DNA from: Arthrobacter sp. M2012083
GTDB lineage: Bacteria; Actinomycetota; Actinomycetes; Actinomycetales; Micrococcaceae
Reading direction: 5' to 3'
Assembly (NCBI RefSeq): GCF_000281065.1
Contig: NZ_AKKK01000013.1
Span: 62,001-126,000, forward strand
Length of the DNA stretch: 64,000 nt
Part shown: in pieces, positions 18,920 to 28,801 of the stretch
Layout: every line of letters starts with the position of its first letter
How positions within the stretch are numbered: position 1 is the first letter of the stretch
Made by a program: the position numbers and the translations under genes
Notes under the pieces: model-generated
What the model was told of the DNA's origin: nothing
Seen by the model: only the letters and a program-made list of their open reading frames with translations
The model's database searches: none

Positions 18920-20212
18920 TCAGTCTACGGGAGAGACCAGCGCCACGTTGCCGCGTTCCCCTCTGAGCGGACTGGCCGGTTGGACGCCTTGATCCGACGC
19001 AACATGATCTTCTGCCACCGCTTCGGAAAGCGCTCCGGCAAGGTCCCCTACTGGCCACACCACCACTCCCTGAAGGCCGAGCCATGTAGCCATGAGCCTA
19101 AGTTCTTGGGCAAGTTCGACGGCGGTGTCCACCGGCGCGTTCATCTCACGAAAAGCGGAACGCACCAGGAGCTGACCGGATGCGCGGTCCGCTTTAAGGT
19201 CCACTCGGGCGACGATGGCGTCCCTGAGCAGGAATGGAAGAACATAGTAGCCAAACCGTCGCTTGGCGGCGGGGGTGTAAATCTCAATCCGGTAGTGGAA
19301 TCCGAACAGCTCCTCGAGTCGCCGTCTTTCGAAGACCAAGGAATCGAAAGGACTCAGCAGCGCGCGGCCCGCGGCCTTTCGTGGCAGCTTGGCGTCAACA
19401 TGCTTGTATGTTTCCCTGTCCCATCCACGAACCACAACAGGCTCAAGGCGGCCGGCCTGGACCAATCGTTGAACGGAGCCTGCACCTGCTTTCAGGGGTG
19501 TACGGAAGTAGTCGGAGAAGCACCTCACCGTGCCAATGCCGTGGGCTTGGGCGGCTGCTTCCATCAGACGATCCAGGGACGCTTCGGCGTCGACCCCGGA
19601 CGGCGTGACGTGTGGCGGAATTACCCTTGAGGTCAGGGTGTATTTGCGTTCAAATTGCGATGTTCGCGAAGCAGCGGATATTCGGCCTTCTTCGAAAAGG
19701 TGCTCCAGCACGCGCTTGACGATGTTCCAGTTCCAGCCCCAATTATCGCGTTCCAGGCCTTCATCGTGCCCGAGCTTTGCAGTCAGTTCGGATGCTGTCA
19801 TCGGGCGTCCCACAGTGAGGGCGTCCAGGATTCGATCCTCCATATCCTGACGTACGGCCGGATCCAGGCCATGGGCTCCTACCCAGGCCCGCTTCTGCCA
19901 CACGAGCAAGTCATGAAAGTGCTCCGGGCGGATAAAGCTTGCCTCGTGCGCCCAGTACTCCATCATTTTGCGTGGATTGCGGCCTGCCATCGATTGCAGG
20001 ATGAGGCGATCGTAGTTACCTAGTCGGGAGAAGAACGGAAGGTAGTGGCTTCGTGCCACCACATTAACTGAATCGATCTGGACAAGCTGCAGTTGGGCAA
20101 AGGTCCGGCCCACCGCCCGTGAAGTCACGGGGCCGGTGGGCCGGACCTTTGCCAATCCTTGAGCTGCCAATGCGATCCGCCGTGCCTGTGACAGGCTCAG
20201 CGAAGCGGTCAC
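18920..20212 (-). CDS. YcaQ/AlkZ-family DNA glycosylase (HTH_42)
   Basis: The 430-aa protein has tandem winged-helix folds typical of PF06224. The conserved active-site region reads LQLVQIDSVNVVARSHYLPF; the Q-hydrophobic-D triad resembles the YcaQ (AlkX) subgroup rather than the QxQ of AlkZ. Family members unhook bulky or interstrand-crosslinked alkylated bases. LLSPFDSLVFERRRLEELFGF is another family hallmark. The gene sits between hpf and secA on the same strand. Confidence 0.85.
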   Translation of the reverse strand: MTASLSLSQARRIALAAQGLAKVRPTGPVTSRAVGRTFAQLQLVQIDSVNVVARSHYLPFFSRLGNYDRLILQSMAGRNPRKMMEYWAHEASFIRPEHFHDLLVWQKRAWVGAHGLDPAVRQDMEDRILDALTVGRPMTASELTAKLGHDEGLERDNWGWNWNIVKRVLEHLFEEGRISAASRTSQFERKYTLTSRVIPPHVTPSGVDAEASLDRLMEAAAQAHGIGTVRCFSDYFRTPLKAGAGSVQRLVQAGRLEPVVVRGWDRETYKHVDAKLPRKAAGRALLSPFDSLVFERRRLEELFGFHYRIEIYTPAAKRRFGYYVLPFLLRDAIVARVDLKADRASGQLLVRSAFREMNAPVDTAVELAQELRLMATWLGLQGVVVWPVGDLAGALSEAVAEDHVASDQGVQPASPLRGERGNVALVSPVD

Positions 20213-20241
20213 TGAAGTCCCTTCGTGCTTAGGTTGCGGAT

Positions 20242-20970
20242 TTACTTGGCCGTGGCGGCCTGATCATCGGAGCGGTAGGCATGGATCTTTTCTTCCACGG
20301 CTTCCTCGCCGGGCTCGCATGTGGAGTCAAGGGTGATGACACCGTAGGTCCAGCCACTGCGCCGATAAACAACCGACGGCGCGTTGGTTTCCTTGTCCAG
20401 GAACAGGTAGAAGTTGTGTCCGACGAGCTCCATGTTGTCCACAGCATCATCAAGGGTCAGCGATGCTGCGGGGAAAACTTTCCGGCGGATCAGGACGGGA
20501 GAGTCACCGGCCGGAATATCGTTCTCAATGTCATAGGGTGACCGCTCGTCTGCCTGCGGCGCGGACTCCTGGTGGTTGCTTGCTTCTACATAAAGCGGCT
20601 CACTCGCACTGGCTGGCTCAAGTGTTGCCGTGGCTTCCCGCACAGCCTTAGGCGTGTGGCGGCCGTGGTGCACCTTCTTGCGGTCCTTCGCACGACGAAG
20701 CCTCTCAAGCAGCTTGTTGTACGCGAGATCGAAGGCAGCAAACTTGTCAGCGGCTGTGGCCTCGGCACGGATAACGGGGCCTCGGCCCAAGACAGTCACT
20801 TCAACGGTGAGTTCGCCAGGCGTCTGCCTGGGATTGGTTTCCTTGGAAACCTTGGCGTCAACCCGCTGGACCTTATCCCCCAGCGATTCAATCTTTGAGA
20901 TTTTTTCGCCGGCATATTCGCGAAAGCGGTCAGAAACTGTCAGATTTCGTCCGCTGATCATGAACTCCAT
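20242..20970 (-). CDS. hpf: Ribosome hibernation-promoting factor, long form
   Basis: The 243-aa protein has an N-terminal S30AE domain (about 1-100, MEFMISGRNLTVSDRFREY) that binds the decoding centre. A linker is followed by the C-terminal dimerisation domain (about 180-240, SLTLDDAVDNMELVGHNFYLF) that joins two 70S into 100S. ATG 20970 has GGAGGG five bases upstream, so the longer in-frame start is rejected. It shields idle ribosomes in stationary phase. Confidence 0.95.
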   Translation of the reverse strand: MEFMISGRNLTVSDRFREYAGEKISKIESLGDKVQRVDAKVSKETNPRQTPGELTVEVTVLGRGPVIRAEATAADKFAAFDLAYNKLLERLRRAKDRKKVHHGRHTPKAVREATATLEPASASEPLYVEASNHQESAPQADERSPYDIENDIPAGDSPVLIRRKVFPAASLTLDDAVDNMELVGHNFYLFLDKETNAPSVVYRRSGWTYGVITLDSTCEPGEEAVEEKIHAYRSDDQAATAK

Positions 20971-21123
20971 GGTGCCCTCCAATAACTCAGGTGACACGAC
21001 AACGACGCTGTTGGGGGCTTGTCTGACGGACAGTCGAGCCCCTTTCCGAGCCGCTATCGACAGGTACATCTGTTCTTGGTACCCACAACCGACGTTAGTT
21101 CATTGGCACCCGTTATTCATCCT

Positions 21124-22125
21124 TTAGCCACTTATTTTTTGATTGAGTCTTGATGACTGCATGGGGTGGTCGTGTGCGGCGACGGAGGCGTAGGCTGGTG
21201 GCCTCGTGGCCGCGAGCACGACAGCGCCGGAGACTTCGCCGCCGGCAAGAGTGACCACCCGCGCTGCCTCAGCCAGGGTCGCCCCGGTGGTGAGAACATC
21301 GTCAACGAGAATGCATCTCCTGCCCCTCAATTCTTTGCCTCTTCCTCTGCGCACCCTCATGGATCCTCGGACCCGGCGAGCACGTTCGCCTCTTCCCAGC
21401 CCCTTTTGGCCACCGCCCCCACGTTCCACAGGGGCACGTCCTGACACCTCTCCAAAAAGCCGGGCTGCCACTTTCAGGACGGCTTGGGGGCCCGCTCTCA
21501 TCAGCACTGACGGCTCTCCCCGCCTCTCCAGCACGTCAAGGATTGGGCAAAACGGCAGCATCCGGCGCACGCGTATGAAGAAGAGCAGAAGATGTACCGG
21601 ACTGAATCCGCGCCTGCGGTATGCCTTCCCGCTGCTGGGAACGGGGACAAGCCAATAACCTGACCGGCCACCGATGGCAGTCTCCACGGCTTTGCCAAGG
21701 CAAGGAGCCAGAACGGCCGCAAGCCGCCACTGACCATGGTGCTTGAAAGAGAGTAGGCACCGCGCCAGCTCATCCCGGTATGCCCCCGCTGCTACCACTT
21801 CGATCTTTGCCGTGCCGTCCACATCAACCAAAGCCGGCGACTCCTGCTCGGCCCGGAACGGCTGCTTGCACAGCTGACGGACCTTCCTTGCACAACTGCT
21901 GCAAAGTACCGCGTCTTCCGATTCACAGCAGACACAGTCGACGGGAATCAGCACAGTCAGAAGGTCAACCCAGGCTGCTTGCAATGCGACGACGACCCGG
22001 ACGGTTCTTCGTTGGTTAGGGGCCCGGCGTCGAGCCCTGTCAGGTTCAAGCGGATTAAGGTCAGGGTCGACATTTTGCCGGGTTTGCCGTGGACGGAACC
22101 ATGCGCTGAAGACTGAAAAGGTCAC
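21124..22125 (-). CDS. comF: ComF-family phosphoribosyltransferase-like protein
   Basis: The 333-aa protein has a cysteine cluster near 64-82 (CVCCES...CSSCARK), the ComF zinc site. The PRTase core has the PRPP loop ILVDDVLTTGATLAEA near 275-290. ComF proteins support DNA uptake in naturally competent bacteria, but they are universal in non-competent actinobacteria too. An unusually Gly/Arg-rich insert (about 220-265) precedes the PRPP loop. The GTG start at 22125 is uncertain; a shorter product starting nearer residue 45 is possible. Confidence 0.85.
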   Translation of the reverse strand: MTFSVFSAWFRPRQTRQNVDPDLNPLEPDRARRRAPNQRRTVRVVVALQAAWVDLLTVLIPVDCVCCESEDAVLCSSCARKVRQLCKQPFRAEQESPALVDVDGTAKIEVVAAGAYRDELARCLLSFKHHGQWRLAAVLAPCLGKAVETAIGGRSGYWLVPVPSSGKAYRRRGFSPVHLLLFFIRVRRMLPFCPILDVLERRGEPSVLMRAGPQAVLKVAARLFGEVSGRAPVERGGGGQKGLGRGERARRVRGSMRVRRGRGKELRGRRCILVDDVLTTGATLAEAARVVTLAGGEVSGAVVLAATRPPAYASVAAHDHPMQSSRLNQKISG

Positions 22126-22229
22126 TCTTCAGCTTTACCGTCTGGTCTTCACCGCGGAAGGCACACGGCTCGCTATGTGCATAAACAATCGGGGTGAATC
22201 CATGGACCGGAACCTCCGGCACACAGAGG

Positions 22230-23948
22230 TCAGCCTGGAAATGCCGGTTCTGTGGGTCCTTTTAGCTGAAGCTCCCAGCCGTTTCCGACGCGTTGGAAGA
22301 TGCCGGCAGCAGACTGACCGTAAATCTGCTCTGCTCCGTTTCCTACGCTGAGGCTGGTCAAACCGTCCCACGGTGCCAACTGCTGCGGTTCACCCGATGC
22401 CAGTGACAGCAACTCCGGAACCACCGTCGAAGTGGCCGAACCGGACATCACGGCCACCGTGGAGCCATTGACCCAGGCACCTTGATCGGCGGCTGTATTG
22501 CTCAGCAGCGTGATGGGAAGCGTGAGGTCCTTTGGAACGCCGTCGGGGTTCCGGACAATGCCCGTAATCTGCACAGCGGACTTACCGTTTGCCTCGGAAA
22601 TGACCAGCGCCCGGGTCCCTTCCCGGGAGACCCTGAAATCCTTGACTGTTCGTCCCGTTAGCCAGGCCGGCGTCATGGTGACGCTGGGAACGCCGGTACC
22701 GGGAGCTGTGCCTGTGGGCTTGTAAGCCACAACTTCGGCTGCCCCGTTGGCACCAGGGCCTGCTGTCCACACCCAATCGTTCGGGCTGAAGGAAGGACCA
22801 GTGAGGGTACTTCTGGTAGTTAGTTGTCGCGCAGGTTGCCCCGGTTCGATGGAATAAAGCGTGGTTTTATCGCCGTTGAGGAAAGCGGCTGTCTGGGACA
22901 CCGGCGACTCAGCAGGCGAGTGGGGTCCCAGACCGGCCACCGATTGAATATCCGGCAATGGAGTAATCCTGTTGTTCTCGTACCGCACCAGGTCGCCGTT
23001 GTTCACTGCGATCTGGCGGGCAGGAACGCTCTTATCCAGCACCGGAGGCAAAACAGTACCGTTGTCCTCCACGCGTACCAGATCCTGATCGGCGCGAAGT
23101 TGAACATTGATGACATCGGGCTGGCTACGGAAGGTCAGTGCCAGCTGGTTTTGCATCCTTTGACGGTCCTCTGCAGAGGCGTCGAAAAGCTCCTTGGCGG
23201 AGAGGTCTACCTGCGCTGCGCCGGAGACAACCGGAACAGATTCGCGGGCGAGCTTCATTCCCGATGGGAAAGCACTGACCACTGCCCCTCGCAGGTAGGG
23301 GGCGGGGCCGGCCAGCAGGGCGCTGGTCATTGACTTGACTGTGTTCTTCTTAATGAACCAACGGTAGTCCGGTACTGCGTAGGTGAACGTCGGGTCATAG
23401 AAGTAGATGGGGTTTGCCCCGTAGATAACCTTGAATGTCTCCTCGGGGATGGCGGTGCCATCGGGCACCTTCGAAATCCGCCATTCTCCTTCCACTTGCT
23501 CCAGCGTTAGCGGAATGGTCTCTTTGGTACCCGGAGGGAACTGGGTCGCAACGCCGTCCGCATCCACCGAATACGCGAGATCGAGTTCGTAGAGGTATTC
23601 GTTTTCACCCGCTGCTTTGACTACCTGTGCCTCGCGAAAAACGATGGCACGTTTGTCCGGCTTCCACGTGACAGACTGCGCTTGCGTCAGGTACTGACGA
23701 GCCACAGGATAATCATCCTCGTAGCCGCTGCCAGCCATATAGAAATCCTCGATCACAGTCTCAGGACTGGAACCGGCCCGCGGTGCAGCGGGGAAAAATA
23801 CCGGCGCGTTGGGGTTGCCGGCGCCTTCGTCCTTGCTTTTACCGACTGGGCCGGAGCGGGGAATCTGCGCGCAGGAAGCCAGCATGACCATCAGCACAAC
23901 CAACAGCGCGACGACTGCCCTCGTACGCCCGGGACGCAACATTCTCAC
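22230..23948 (-). CDS. lpqB: Lipoprotein LpqB, partner of MtrAB
   Basis: The 572-aa protein has a signal peptide and lipobox LASC (cysteine near 26). A GerMN-type domain covers about 60-300, and a C-terminal beta-propeller-like region follows. In mycobacteria LpqB binds the MtrB sensor domain and tunes MtrA phosphorylation. The GTG start overlaps the mtrB stop (GTGA), so translation is coupled. Confidence 0.93.
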   Translation of the reverse strand: MRMLRPGRTRAVVALLVVLMVMLASCAQIPRSGPVGKSKDEGAGNPNAPVFFPAAPRAGSSPETVIEDFYMAGSGYEDDYPVARQYLTQAQSVTWKPDKRAIVFREAQVVKAAGENEYLYELDLAYSVDADGVATQFPPGTKETIPLTLEQVEGEWRISKVPDGTAIPEETFKVIYGANPIYFYDPTFTYAVPDYRWFIKKNTVKSMTSALLAGPAPYLRGAVVSAFPSGMKLARESVPVVSGAAQVDLSAKELFDASAEDRQRMQNQLALTFRSQPDVINVQLRADQDLVRVEDNGTVLPPVLDKSVPARQIAVNNGDLVRYENNRITPLPDIQSVAGLGPHSPAESPVSQTAAFLNGDKTTLYSIEPGQPARQLTTRSTLTGPSFSPNDWVWTAGPGANGAAEVVAYKPTGTAPGTGVPSVTMTPAWLTGRTVKDFRVSREGTRALVISEANGKSAVQITGIVRNPDGVPKDLTLPITLLSNTAADQGAWVNGSTVAVMSGSATSTVVPELLSLASGEPQQLAPWDGLTSLSVGNGAEQIYGQSAAGIFQRVGNGWELQLKGPTEPAFPG

Positions 23949-25933
23949 GGTTCCTCCCCTGTTCCACCGTCGTCAGGCGCAGGCTTCACGCCGGCAGATG
24001 GAGTCGGCTGCGGAGTGTCTCCGGAATCCTGGCCCAGTACCAGCATTTGCCCTTCGCTTGCCGCCCCGGGGAATCCTATGTCCGCAGGCTCCAGCTGAAG
24101 CGGAGACTTCACAATGGTGCCTCCTTGCCGCAGCGGAAGCGTCAATCGGAAGTTGGAACCGGCACCCTTTCGGCCCCAAGCCTGAAGCCAGCCGTTATGA
24201 AGCTTGGTGTCCTCGGCTGCGATGGAAAGGCCCAAGCCACTTCCTCCGGTGGTCCTGGCGCGTGCAGGATCTGCCCGCCAGAAGCGGTCGAAGACTCTGG
24301 CAGCCTCAGCTTGGGTCATTCCGATGCCGTGGTCCCTTACTGACACCGCAACAGCTTCATGGTTAGCCGCGACAGAGATATGGACAGGCTTGCCCTCGCC
24401 GTGTTCGAGTGCATTGAGCAGCAAGTTGCGGAGAATGCGGTCGATCCTGCGGGAGTCCATCTCCACGATGATGCTCTTCTGCCGGGCGTTCAGCCGGACC
24501 TCCGAACCATACTCCGCGGCCACCGGTGCCGCACCTTCCATAACGTGCGAGATCACCTGGAAAATGTCTTGTGGTTCTGCATCCAGCACGGCGGCGCCAG
24601 CGTCGAATCGTGAAATTTCCAGCAGGTCCGAAAGCAGCGACTGAAAGCGCTCAACCTGGTGGTACAGCAACTCCGCCGATCTCTTGTTCATGGGATCGAA
24701 ATCGTCCCGCGCGTCGAACAGGACTTCGGCCGCCATGCGCACCGTGGTGAGCGGGGTACGCAGTTCGTGGGACACATCAGAGACAAAGCGTTGTTGCATC
24801 TGAGACAACGTGGCCAATTGGGTGATCTGTTCCTGCAGGCTTGCAGCCATGTGGTTGAAGGAAGCGCCCAGTCTGGCGACTTCGTCTTCTCCCTTAACAA
24901 CCATTCGTTCTTGTAGTTGGCCGGCAGCAAGCTTTTCCGATACGACGGCGGCATGGCTGACCGGACTGACGACGTTACGGGTCACGTACCAGGCAATGGC
25001 ACCAATCATAAGGACGAGAGCCGCACCGCCTGCCCACAGGACGTTCTGGATCTCGTCCAGCGTTTGTTGGGCAGTATTGAGGTCGTAGATCAGGTATAGC
25101 TCGTAAGCAGTTCCGTTGAAGGTGACCATGTTTCCCACGGCGATACCGGGCCTGTCCTCGTTCCCAACCGGGAACTGCGTGGAGGCCCAAAACTGCTGCT
25201 TGCCGCCACTTTGAACAGCCTTACGCAGCTCCGGGGGAATGACCCGAACCGTCAGCTGGTCCGAAGCGCGCGATTCGACCCAGCGGTTACGTGGTTTGGT
25301 TTGCTCCGGTGCAGCTTCGAAGACATATCTGCGCTGGATGACAGAGCCCCGGCCTTCCACGGCTGTCAAGGTGTCATAGACCAAGGTGATGACGCTTGAC
25401 TGGTCGGTGACTTGGGCGCCGTCGAACGTGTCCTGGACTTGCTTGACGTTAAAGCGCGACTCGGATTCCGCTTGTGCCAGCCTCTCCTGGAAGAGGTTGT
25501 TGGCGATTTGGTTGGACAAGTATGCGCCCACAATCGCGAACGACGTCACAGCGAGCAGCAATGTGGTCAGGACTGTGCGGAACTCCAACGACCGCCGCCA
25601 GCGCCTCAACAAGGAACGCCAAACGAAACGCAGCCCTGGTCTTATTTGCCGCACGCCAATGGCGACGAGTCGCGAAACTCGAAGGACCAGGATCAATCCG
25701 CGCCGTGTCCAGATCCGCGCCCGGGACAGAAGCCACGAAAGGTCCCTGGCCTCCCGGGCGGGTTGCTCAGGGGACGCATCGGGTTGCTCAGGGGACGCGT
25801 CAGGATGTTCAGGGGACACCGACTGTGCCGGGGCCACCTGTTGGACACCGGCCGGATCGGGAGCTTGAGGAGCCAGTCCCTCGCCGGTCTTGCCGACCGG
25901 GGACTCAGGAACCTGCTTTATATCCGACACCAC
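23945..25933 (-). CDS. mtrB: Two-component sensor kinase MtrB
   Basis: It is 662 aa. The N-terminal cytoplasmic segment holds three DASPEQP repeats. Two membrane helices (about 136-160 and 335-355) bracket an extracytoplasmic sensor. HAMP follows, then HisKA with [14 protein letters not shown] (His near 388), then HATPase with N-box LLNALEHG and G-boxes DHGIGM and GSGLGLSIA. It controls MtrA, which couples DNA replication with cell-wall turnover. Start GTG 25933 lies inside the mtrA 3' end (29-bp overlap). Confidence 0.95.
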   Translation of the reverse strand: MVSDIKQVPESPVGKTGEGLAPQAPDPAGVQQVAPAQSVSPEHPDASPEQPDASPEQPAREARDLSWLLSRARIWTRRGLILVLRVSRLVAIGVRQIRPGLRFVWRSLLRRWRRSLEFRTVLTTLLLAVTSFAIVGAYLSNQIANNLFQERLAQAESESRFNVKQVQDTFDGAQVTDQSSVITLVYDTLTAVEGRGSVIQRRYVFEAAPEQTKPRNRWVESRASDQLTVRVIPPELRKAVQSGGKQQFWASTQFPVGNEDRPGIAVGNMVTFNGTAYELYLIYDLNTAQQTLDEIQNVLWAGGAALVLMIGAIAWYVTRNVVSPVSHAAVVSEKLAAGQLQERMVVKGEDEVARLGASFNHMAASLQEQITQLATLSQMQQRFVSDVSHELRTPLTTVRMAAEVLFDARDDFDPMNKRSAELLYHQVERFQSLLSDLLEISRFDAGAAVLDAEPQDIFQVISHVMEGAAPVAAEYGSEVRLNARQKSIIVEMDSRRIDRILRNLLLNALEHGEGKPVHISVAANHEAVAVSVRDHGIGMTQAEAARVFDRFWRADPARARTTGGSGLGLSIAAEDTKLHNGWLQAWGRKGAGSNFRLTLPLRQGGTIVKSPLQLEPADIGFPGAASEGQMLVLGQDSGDTPQPTPSAGVKPAPDDGGTGEEP

Positions 25934-26579
25934 GCACCGTCAAAACGACCTCGGGCGCTTCCGGATCACGTTCGATCTTTGAGCGCAGGCGCTGGACGTG
26001 GACATTGACCAGTCGCGTGTCAGCGGCATGGCGATATCCCCACACCTGCTCGAGGAGCAATTCGCGGGTGAATACCTGCCACGGCTTGCGCGCCAGCGCA
26101 ACCAGGAGATCGAACTCCAGGGGCGTCAGGGAGATCCGCTCTCCGCCACGGGTCACCAAGTGACCTGCGACGTCGATGGTCACGTCTGCGATACGCAGGG
26201 TTTCGGGGGCCTTCTGATCGCCCGGCCGCAACCGGGCCCGGACGCGCGCTACAAGTTCAGCGGGCTTGAAGGGCTTGGGCACATAATCATCGGCGCCGGA
26301 CTCAAGGCCGCGAACGACATCTGAAGTATCGGACTTGGCGGTCAGCATGACGATGGGGACGTCCGACTCGCCACGGATCTGCCGGCAGACCTCGATGCCA
26401 TCGGAGCCGGGCAACATCAGGTCCAGCAGCACCAGGTCCGGCTTTGAGGACCGGAAGACCTCCAAAGCTTGGCCGCCGTCTGCGCAGAACACCGGCTCGA
26501 AGCCATCGTTGCGCAGGACGATTCCAATCATCTCTGCGAGTGCTTCGTCGTCGTCAACTACCAGAATGCGTGCCTTCAT
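25905..26579 (-). CDS. mtrA: Response regulator MtrA
   Basis: The 224-aa OmpR-type regulator has a receiver with acidic pocket VVDDD and phospho-Asp53 (LVLLDLMLPG), and a winged-helix output domain with RLVNVHVQRLRSKIE. ATG 26579 has AAGGGA ten bases upstream, which excludes the longer frame. It heads a leftward run mtrA-mtrB-lpqB-comF-hpf. Confidence 0.95.
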   Translation of the reverse strand: MKARILVVDDDEALAEMIGIVLRNDGFEPVFCADGGQALEVFRSSKPDLVLLDLMLPGSDGIEVCRQIRGESDVPIVMLTAKSDTSDVVRGLESGADDYVPKPFKPAELVARVRARLRPGDQKAPETLRIADVTIDVAGHLVTRGGERISLTPLEFDLLVALARKPWQVFTRELLLEQVWGYRHAADTRLVNVHVQRLRSKIERDPEAPEVVLTVRGVGYKAGS

Positions 26580-26801
26580 ACTTATATATTCCCTTATCAC
26601 CAAGTCTTTGTCCCGTTGGGCACGGCGCACGGCATGGCGCCCCCAAGGCACTTCCACCGTACTGCACCTGCTGTTACCGCGCCCCCGGTGGCAGCATGGG
26701 CTGCAGGCTATGAGGGACGACGGCGGGACTATAGGCTGGGTGCGAAGGTCCGTGTGGGGGACGTCGGGAGTCGGCGGGCCGGATCTTATGGGGAGGGAAT
26801 C
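26580..26801. promoter_or_regulatory. Divergent promoter region mtrA / membrane operon
   Basis: The 222 bp hold the promoters of both mtrA (leftward) and the five-gene rightward operon. A plausible rightward -10 is TAGGCT within ACTATAGGCTG near 26729-26735. GGGGAGGGAATC is a strong ribosome site before GTG 26802. I could not identify an MtrA-type repeat with confidence. Confidence 0.4.
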
Positions 26802-28115
26802 GTGTCACAACCAGAGCACGGCCAGAATCCGCCGCCGGGCGGTCAACCCGCTGGGGGAAACCAACCACAGTGGGGAAACCAACCACAGTGGGGAAACCAA
26901 CCACAGTGGGGAAACCAACCACAGTGGGGAAACCAGCCGCAGTGGGGAGGCCCTCCAGGATGGGCGCCACCGCAGAGCAGCGGGCAGAACCATCCAAGCC
27001 AGGCTGCTCCGGGATGGCCTCCGGGGCCACCGTATGGGCAGCCCCTCTATGTCGCTCCCCCAAAGCCAGGAGTCATTCCCCTGCGTCCGTTGCAGTTCGG
27101 CGAGATACTTGATGGCTCCTTTCAGACGATCCGCCGCAATGCTGCCTCGATGTTTGGCTCCGCGCTGATCGTTCAAGCCATCGGAGCAGTCTTCATCGGC
27201 CTCGTCACCGTTGGGATGCTCCAACTGTCGACTTCCCTGGAATCTGTCAGTTCAGAAGCAGAGCTGGCCGATGCGATGGGCCCGTTCCTCGCTTTTATGG
27301 CCGGCACCCTGGGCGTTTCCGTGCTGGTCGGTTTCCTGGGTTCTGTCCTCCAAGGAGTCCTGGTTGTCCCGGTCTCCCGCTCGGTTCTCAACCGCCGGAC
27401 AGGCTTCAAGCAAATGTGGAAGCTTGCGGGCCCGAGAATCCTGCCGCTCCTCGGCGTTGCCGCGCTGCTGACGCTGGGCGGCCTGCTCGCAGCTGCCGCA
27501 GTAATCGGGGTCGCGATCTTGTTGTTCACTGCTTTGGGACCTGGTGCCCTGCTCATTGTCCTGCCACTGGGGCTGGGTTTCTTTGTGGCCTTCGTTTGGA
27601 TCGGCCTGAAGTTGATGCTGGCTCCTGCAGCGATCGTGGTGGAGCAGACCGGCGTTTTCCAAGGATTGCTCCGATCCTGGCGATTGACCAAGAACAATTG
27701 GTGGCGAATCTTCGGCATCACCCTGGTGGTGGCCATCATGGTGGGAATCATCGCCCAGATTGTGCAAATTCCCGTGTCCTTGGCCTCCGCGGCCATTGGT
27801 GGAGTAGTTGCTCCCCACCCTGATCCCGACTCGATGACCTCCACGTTGATTTTGACCACTGTGATCTCCACAGCGATTGGGGCGTTGGTGGGGTCCGTGA
27901 CTTTTGCCTTTCAAGCGTCCGTTTCCAGCTTGATCTATATGGATCTTCGGATGCGTCGCGATGGCCTGGATGTTGAACTGATGCGGATCATGGAAACAGG
28001 TGCCGATCCTGACGGGATTCCCGGCGGTCCATCCACCTTGACCCGAAACACCACTTGGCCACCTGATGGCGGGCAGTTTCCGTCTGCTCCCCATGGGCAG
28101 CGGCCTCCCGCATGA
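26802..28115 (+). CDS. Multi-pass membrane protein with GNQPQW repeats (glycerophosphodiester phosphodiesterase membrane-domain type)
   Basis: The 437-aa protein starts at GTG 26802 after GGGAGGGA. The first 90 residues are disordered and rich in Pro, Gln, Gly and Trp, with five GNQPQW units. The signature PLRPLQFGEILDGSFQTIRRN leads into six or so membrane helices. This N-terminal motif and helix pattern match membrane proteins annotated as GDPD membrane domain; no phosphodiesterase active site is present. It is first in a coupled operon (ATGA overlap). Confidence 0.85.
   Translation: MSQPEHGQNPPPGGQPAGGNQPQWGNQPQWGNQPQWGNQPQWGNQPQWGGPPGWAPPQSSGQNHPSQAAPGWPPGPPYGQPLYVAPPKPGVIPLRPLQFGEILDGSFQTIRRNAASMFGSALIVQAIGAVFIGLVTVGMLQLSTSLESVSSEAELADAMGPFLAFMAGTLGVSVLVGFLGSVLQGVLVVPVSRSVLNRRTGFKQMWKLAGPRILPLLGVAALLTLGGLLAAAAVIGVAILLFTALGPGALLIVLPLGLGFFVAFVWIGLKLMLAPAAIVVEQTGVFQGLLRSWRLTKNNWWRIFGITLVVAIMVGIIAQIVQIPVSLASAAIGGVVAPHPDPDSMTSTLILTTVISTAIGALVGSVTFAFQASVSSLIYMDLRMRRDGLDVELMRIMETGADPDGIPGGPSTLTRNTTWPPDGGQFPSAPHGQRPPA
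26856..26945 (+). repeat. Five tandem 18-bp repeats encoding GNQPQW
   Basis: The unit begins GGAAACCAACCACAGTGG, with five copies in perfect phase; the fifth differs slightly. It is an in-frame array likely to vary in copy number by slippage. Confidence 0.95.
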
Positions 28116-28801
28116 GGGTCCCCGCGATAGATATTGCACCGTTGGCTTTCATGGAACCGCCGGTGGAACCAGACCGTGACGAAGCACGGCGTTGGGCTGT
28201 CGAGGAGCTATCGAATCCCCGATATCCGGATGCAAGGCCCGGCTGGCTGGACCAGTTATGGCGCGATTTCCTTGACTGGTTGGCGTCGTTGGAAGGTGAC
28301 GGACCGGGGACCGGACCCAATCTTGCTGTCCCGTTGATTGTGGTTTTGGCTTTAGCCCTCATCATTGGCGCCATCGTGGTCATCAAGCCCAGGCTCAACG
28401 CCCGGAGAACAAAAGAACCCGGCGATCTCTATGGAGAAGACCAGAGCGTCGACGCCGAGGGCTACCGGAGGAGGGCGGCGACTGCAGCCGACGGCGGCAA
28501 CTGGCCAGCCGCCGTCGTCGATCAGTTTCGCGCGCTTGTCCGATCGGCCGAAGAACGGGACATCATTGATGCTCGAGCGGGCAGGACGGCAGACGAAGCA
28601 GCCAGTCAACTGGGCCAGGTTTTCGCTTCGACCCAAGTCAGGCTGCTCGCCGCTGCCGGTGTTTTCGACGCCGTGCGGTACGGCGAACAGGCCGCAACAC
28701 GCACGGACTATGAGTCCGTCCGCCAACTGGATGCTGATCTTCTTGAGCTTAAGCCCGACTTCACAGGACAAGCCCACCCCGGATTTGCGGTACCACGATG
28801 A
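28112..28801 (+). CDS. DUF4129 membrane protein
   Basis: The 229-aa protein has one membrane helix at about 70-90 (LAVPLIVVLALALIIGAIVVI). The DUF4129 domain follows (about 118-215: NWPAAVVDQFRALVRSAEER, GRTADEAA). Such proteins accompany MoxR/DUF58 operons and resemble transglutaminase-linked factors. It overlaps both neighbours by ATGA. Confidence 0.85.
   Translation: MRVPAIDIAPLAFMEPPVEPDRDEARRWAVEELSNPRYPDARPGWLDQLWRDFLDWLASLEGDGPGTGPNLAVPLIVVLALALIIGAIVVIKPRLNARRTKEPGDLYGEDQSVDAEGYRRRAATAADGGNWPAAVVDQFRALVRSAEERDIIDARAGRTADEAASQLGQVFASTQVRLLAAAGVFDAVRYGEQAATRTDYESVRQLDADLLELKPDFTGQAHPGFAVPR

Noticed and set aside
26469..26801. N-terminal extension of the repeat membrane protein
   Set aside because: It would overlap mtrA and its promoter; GTG 26802 has a strong ribosome site.
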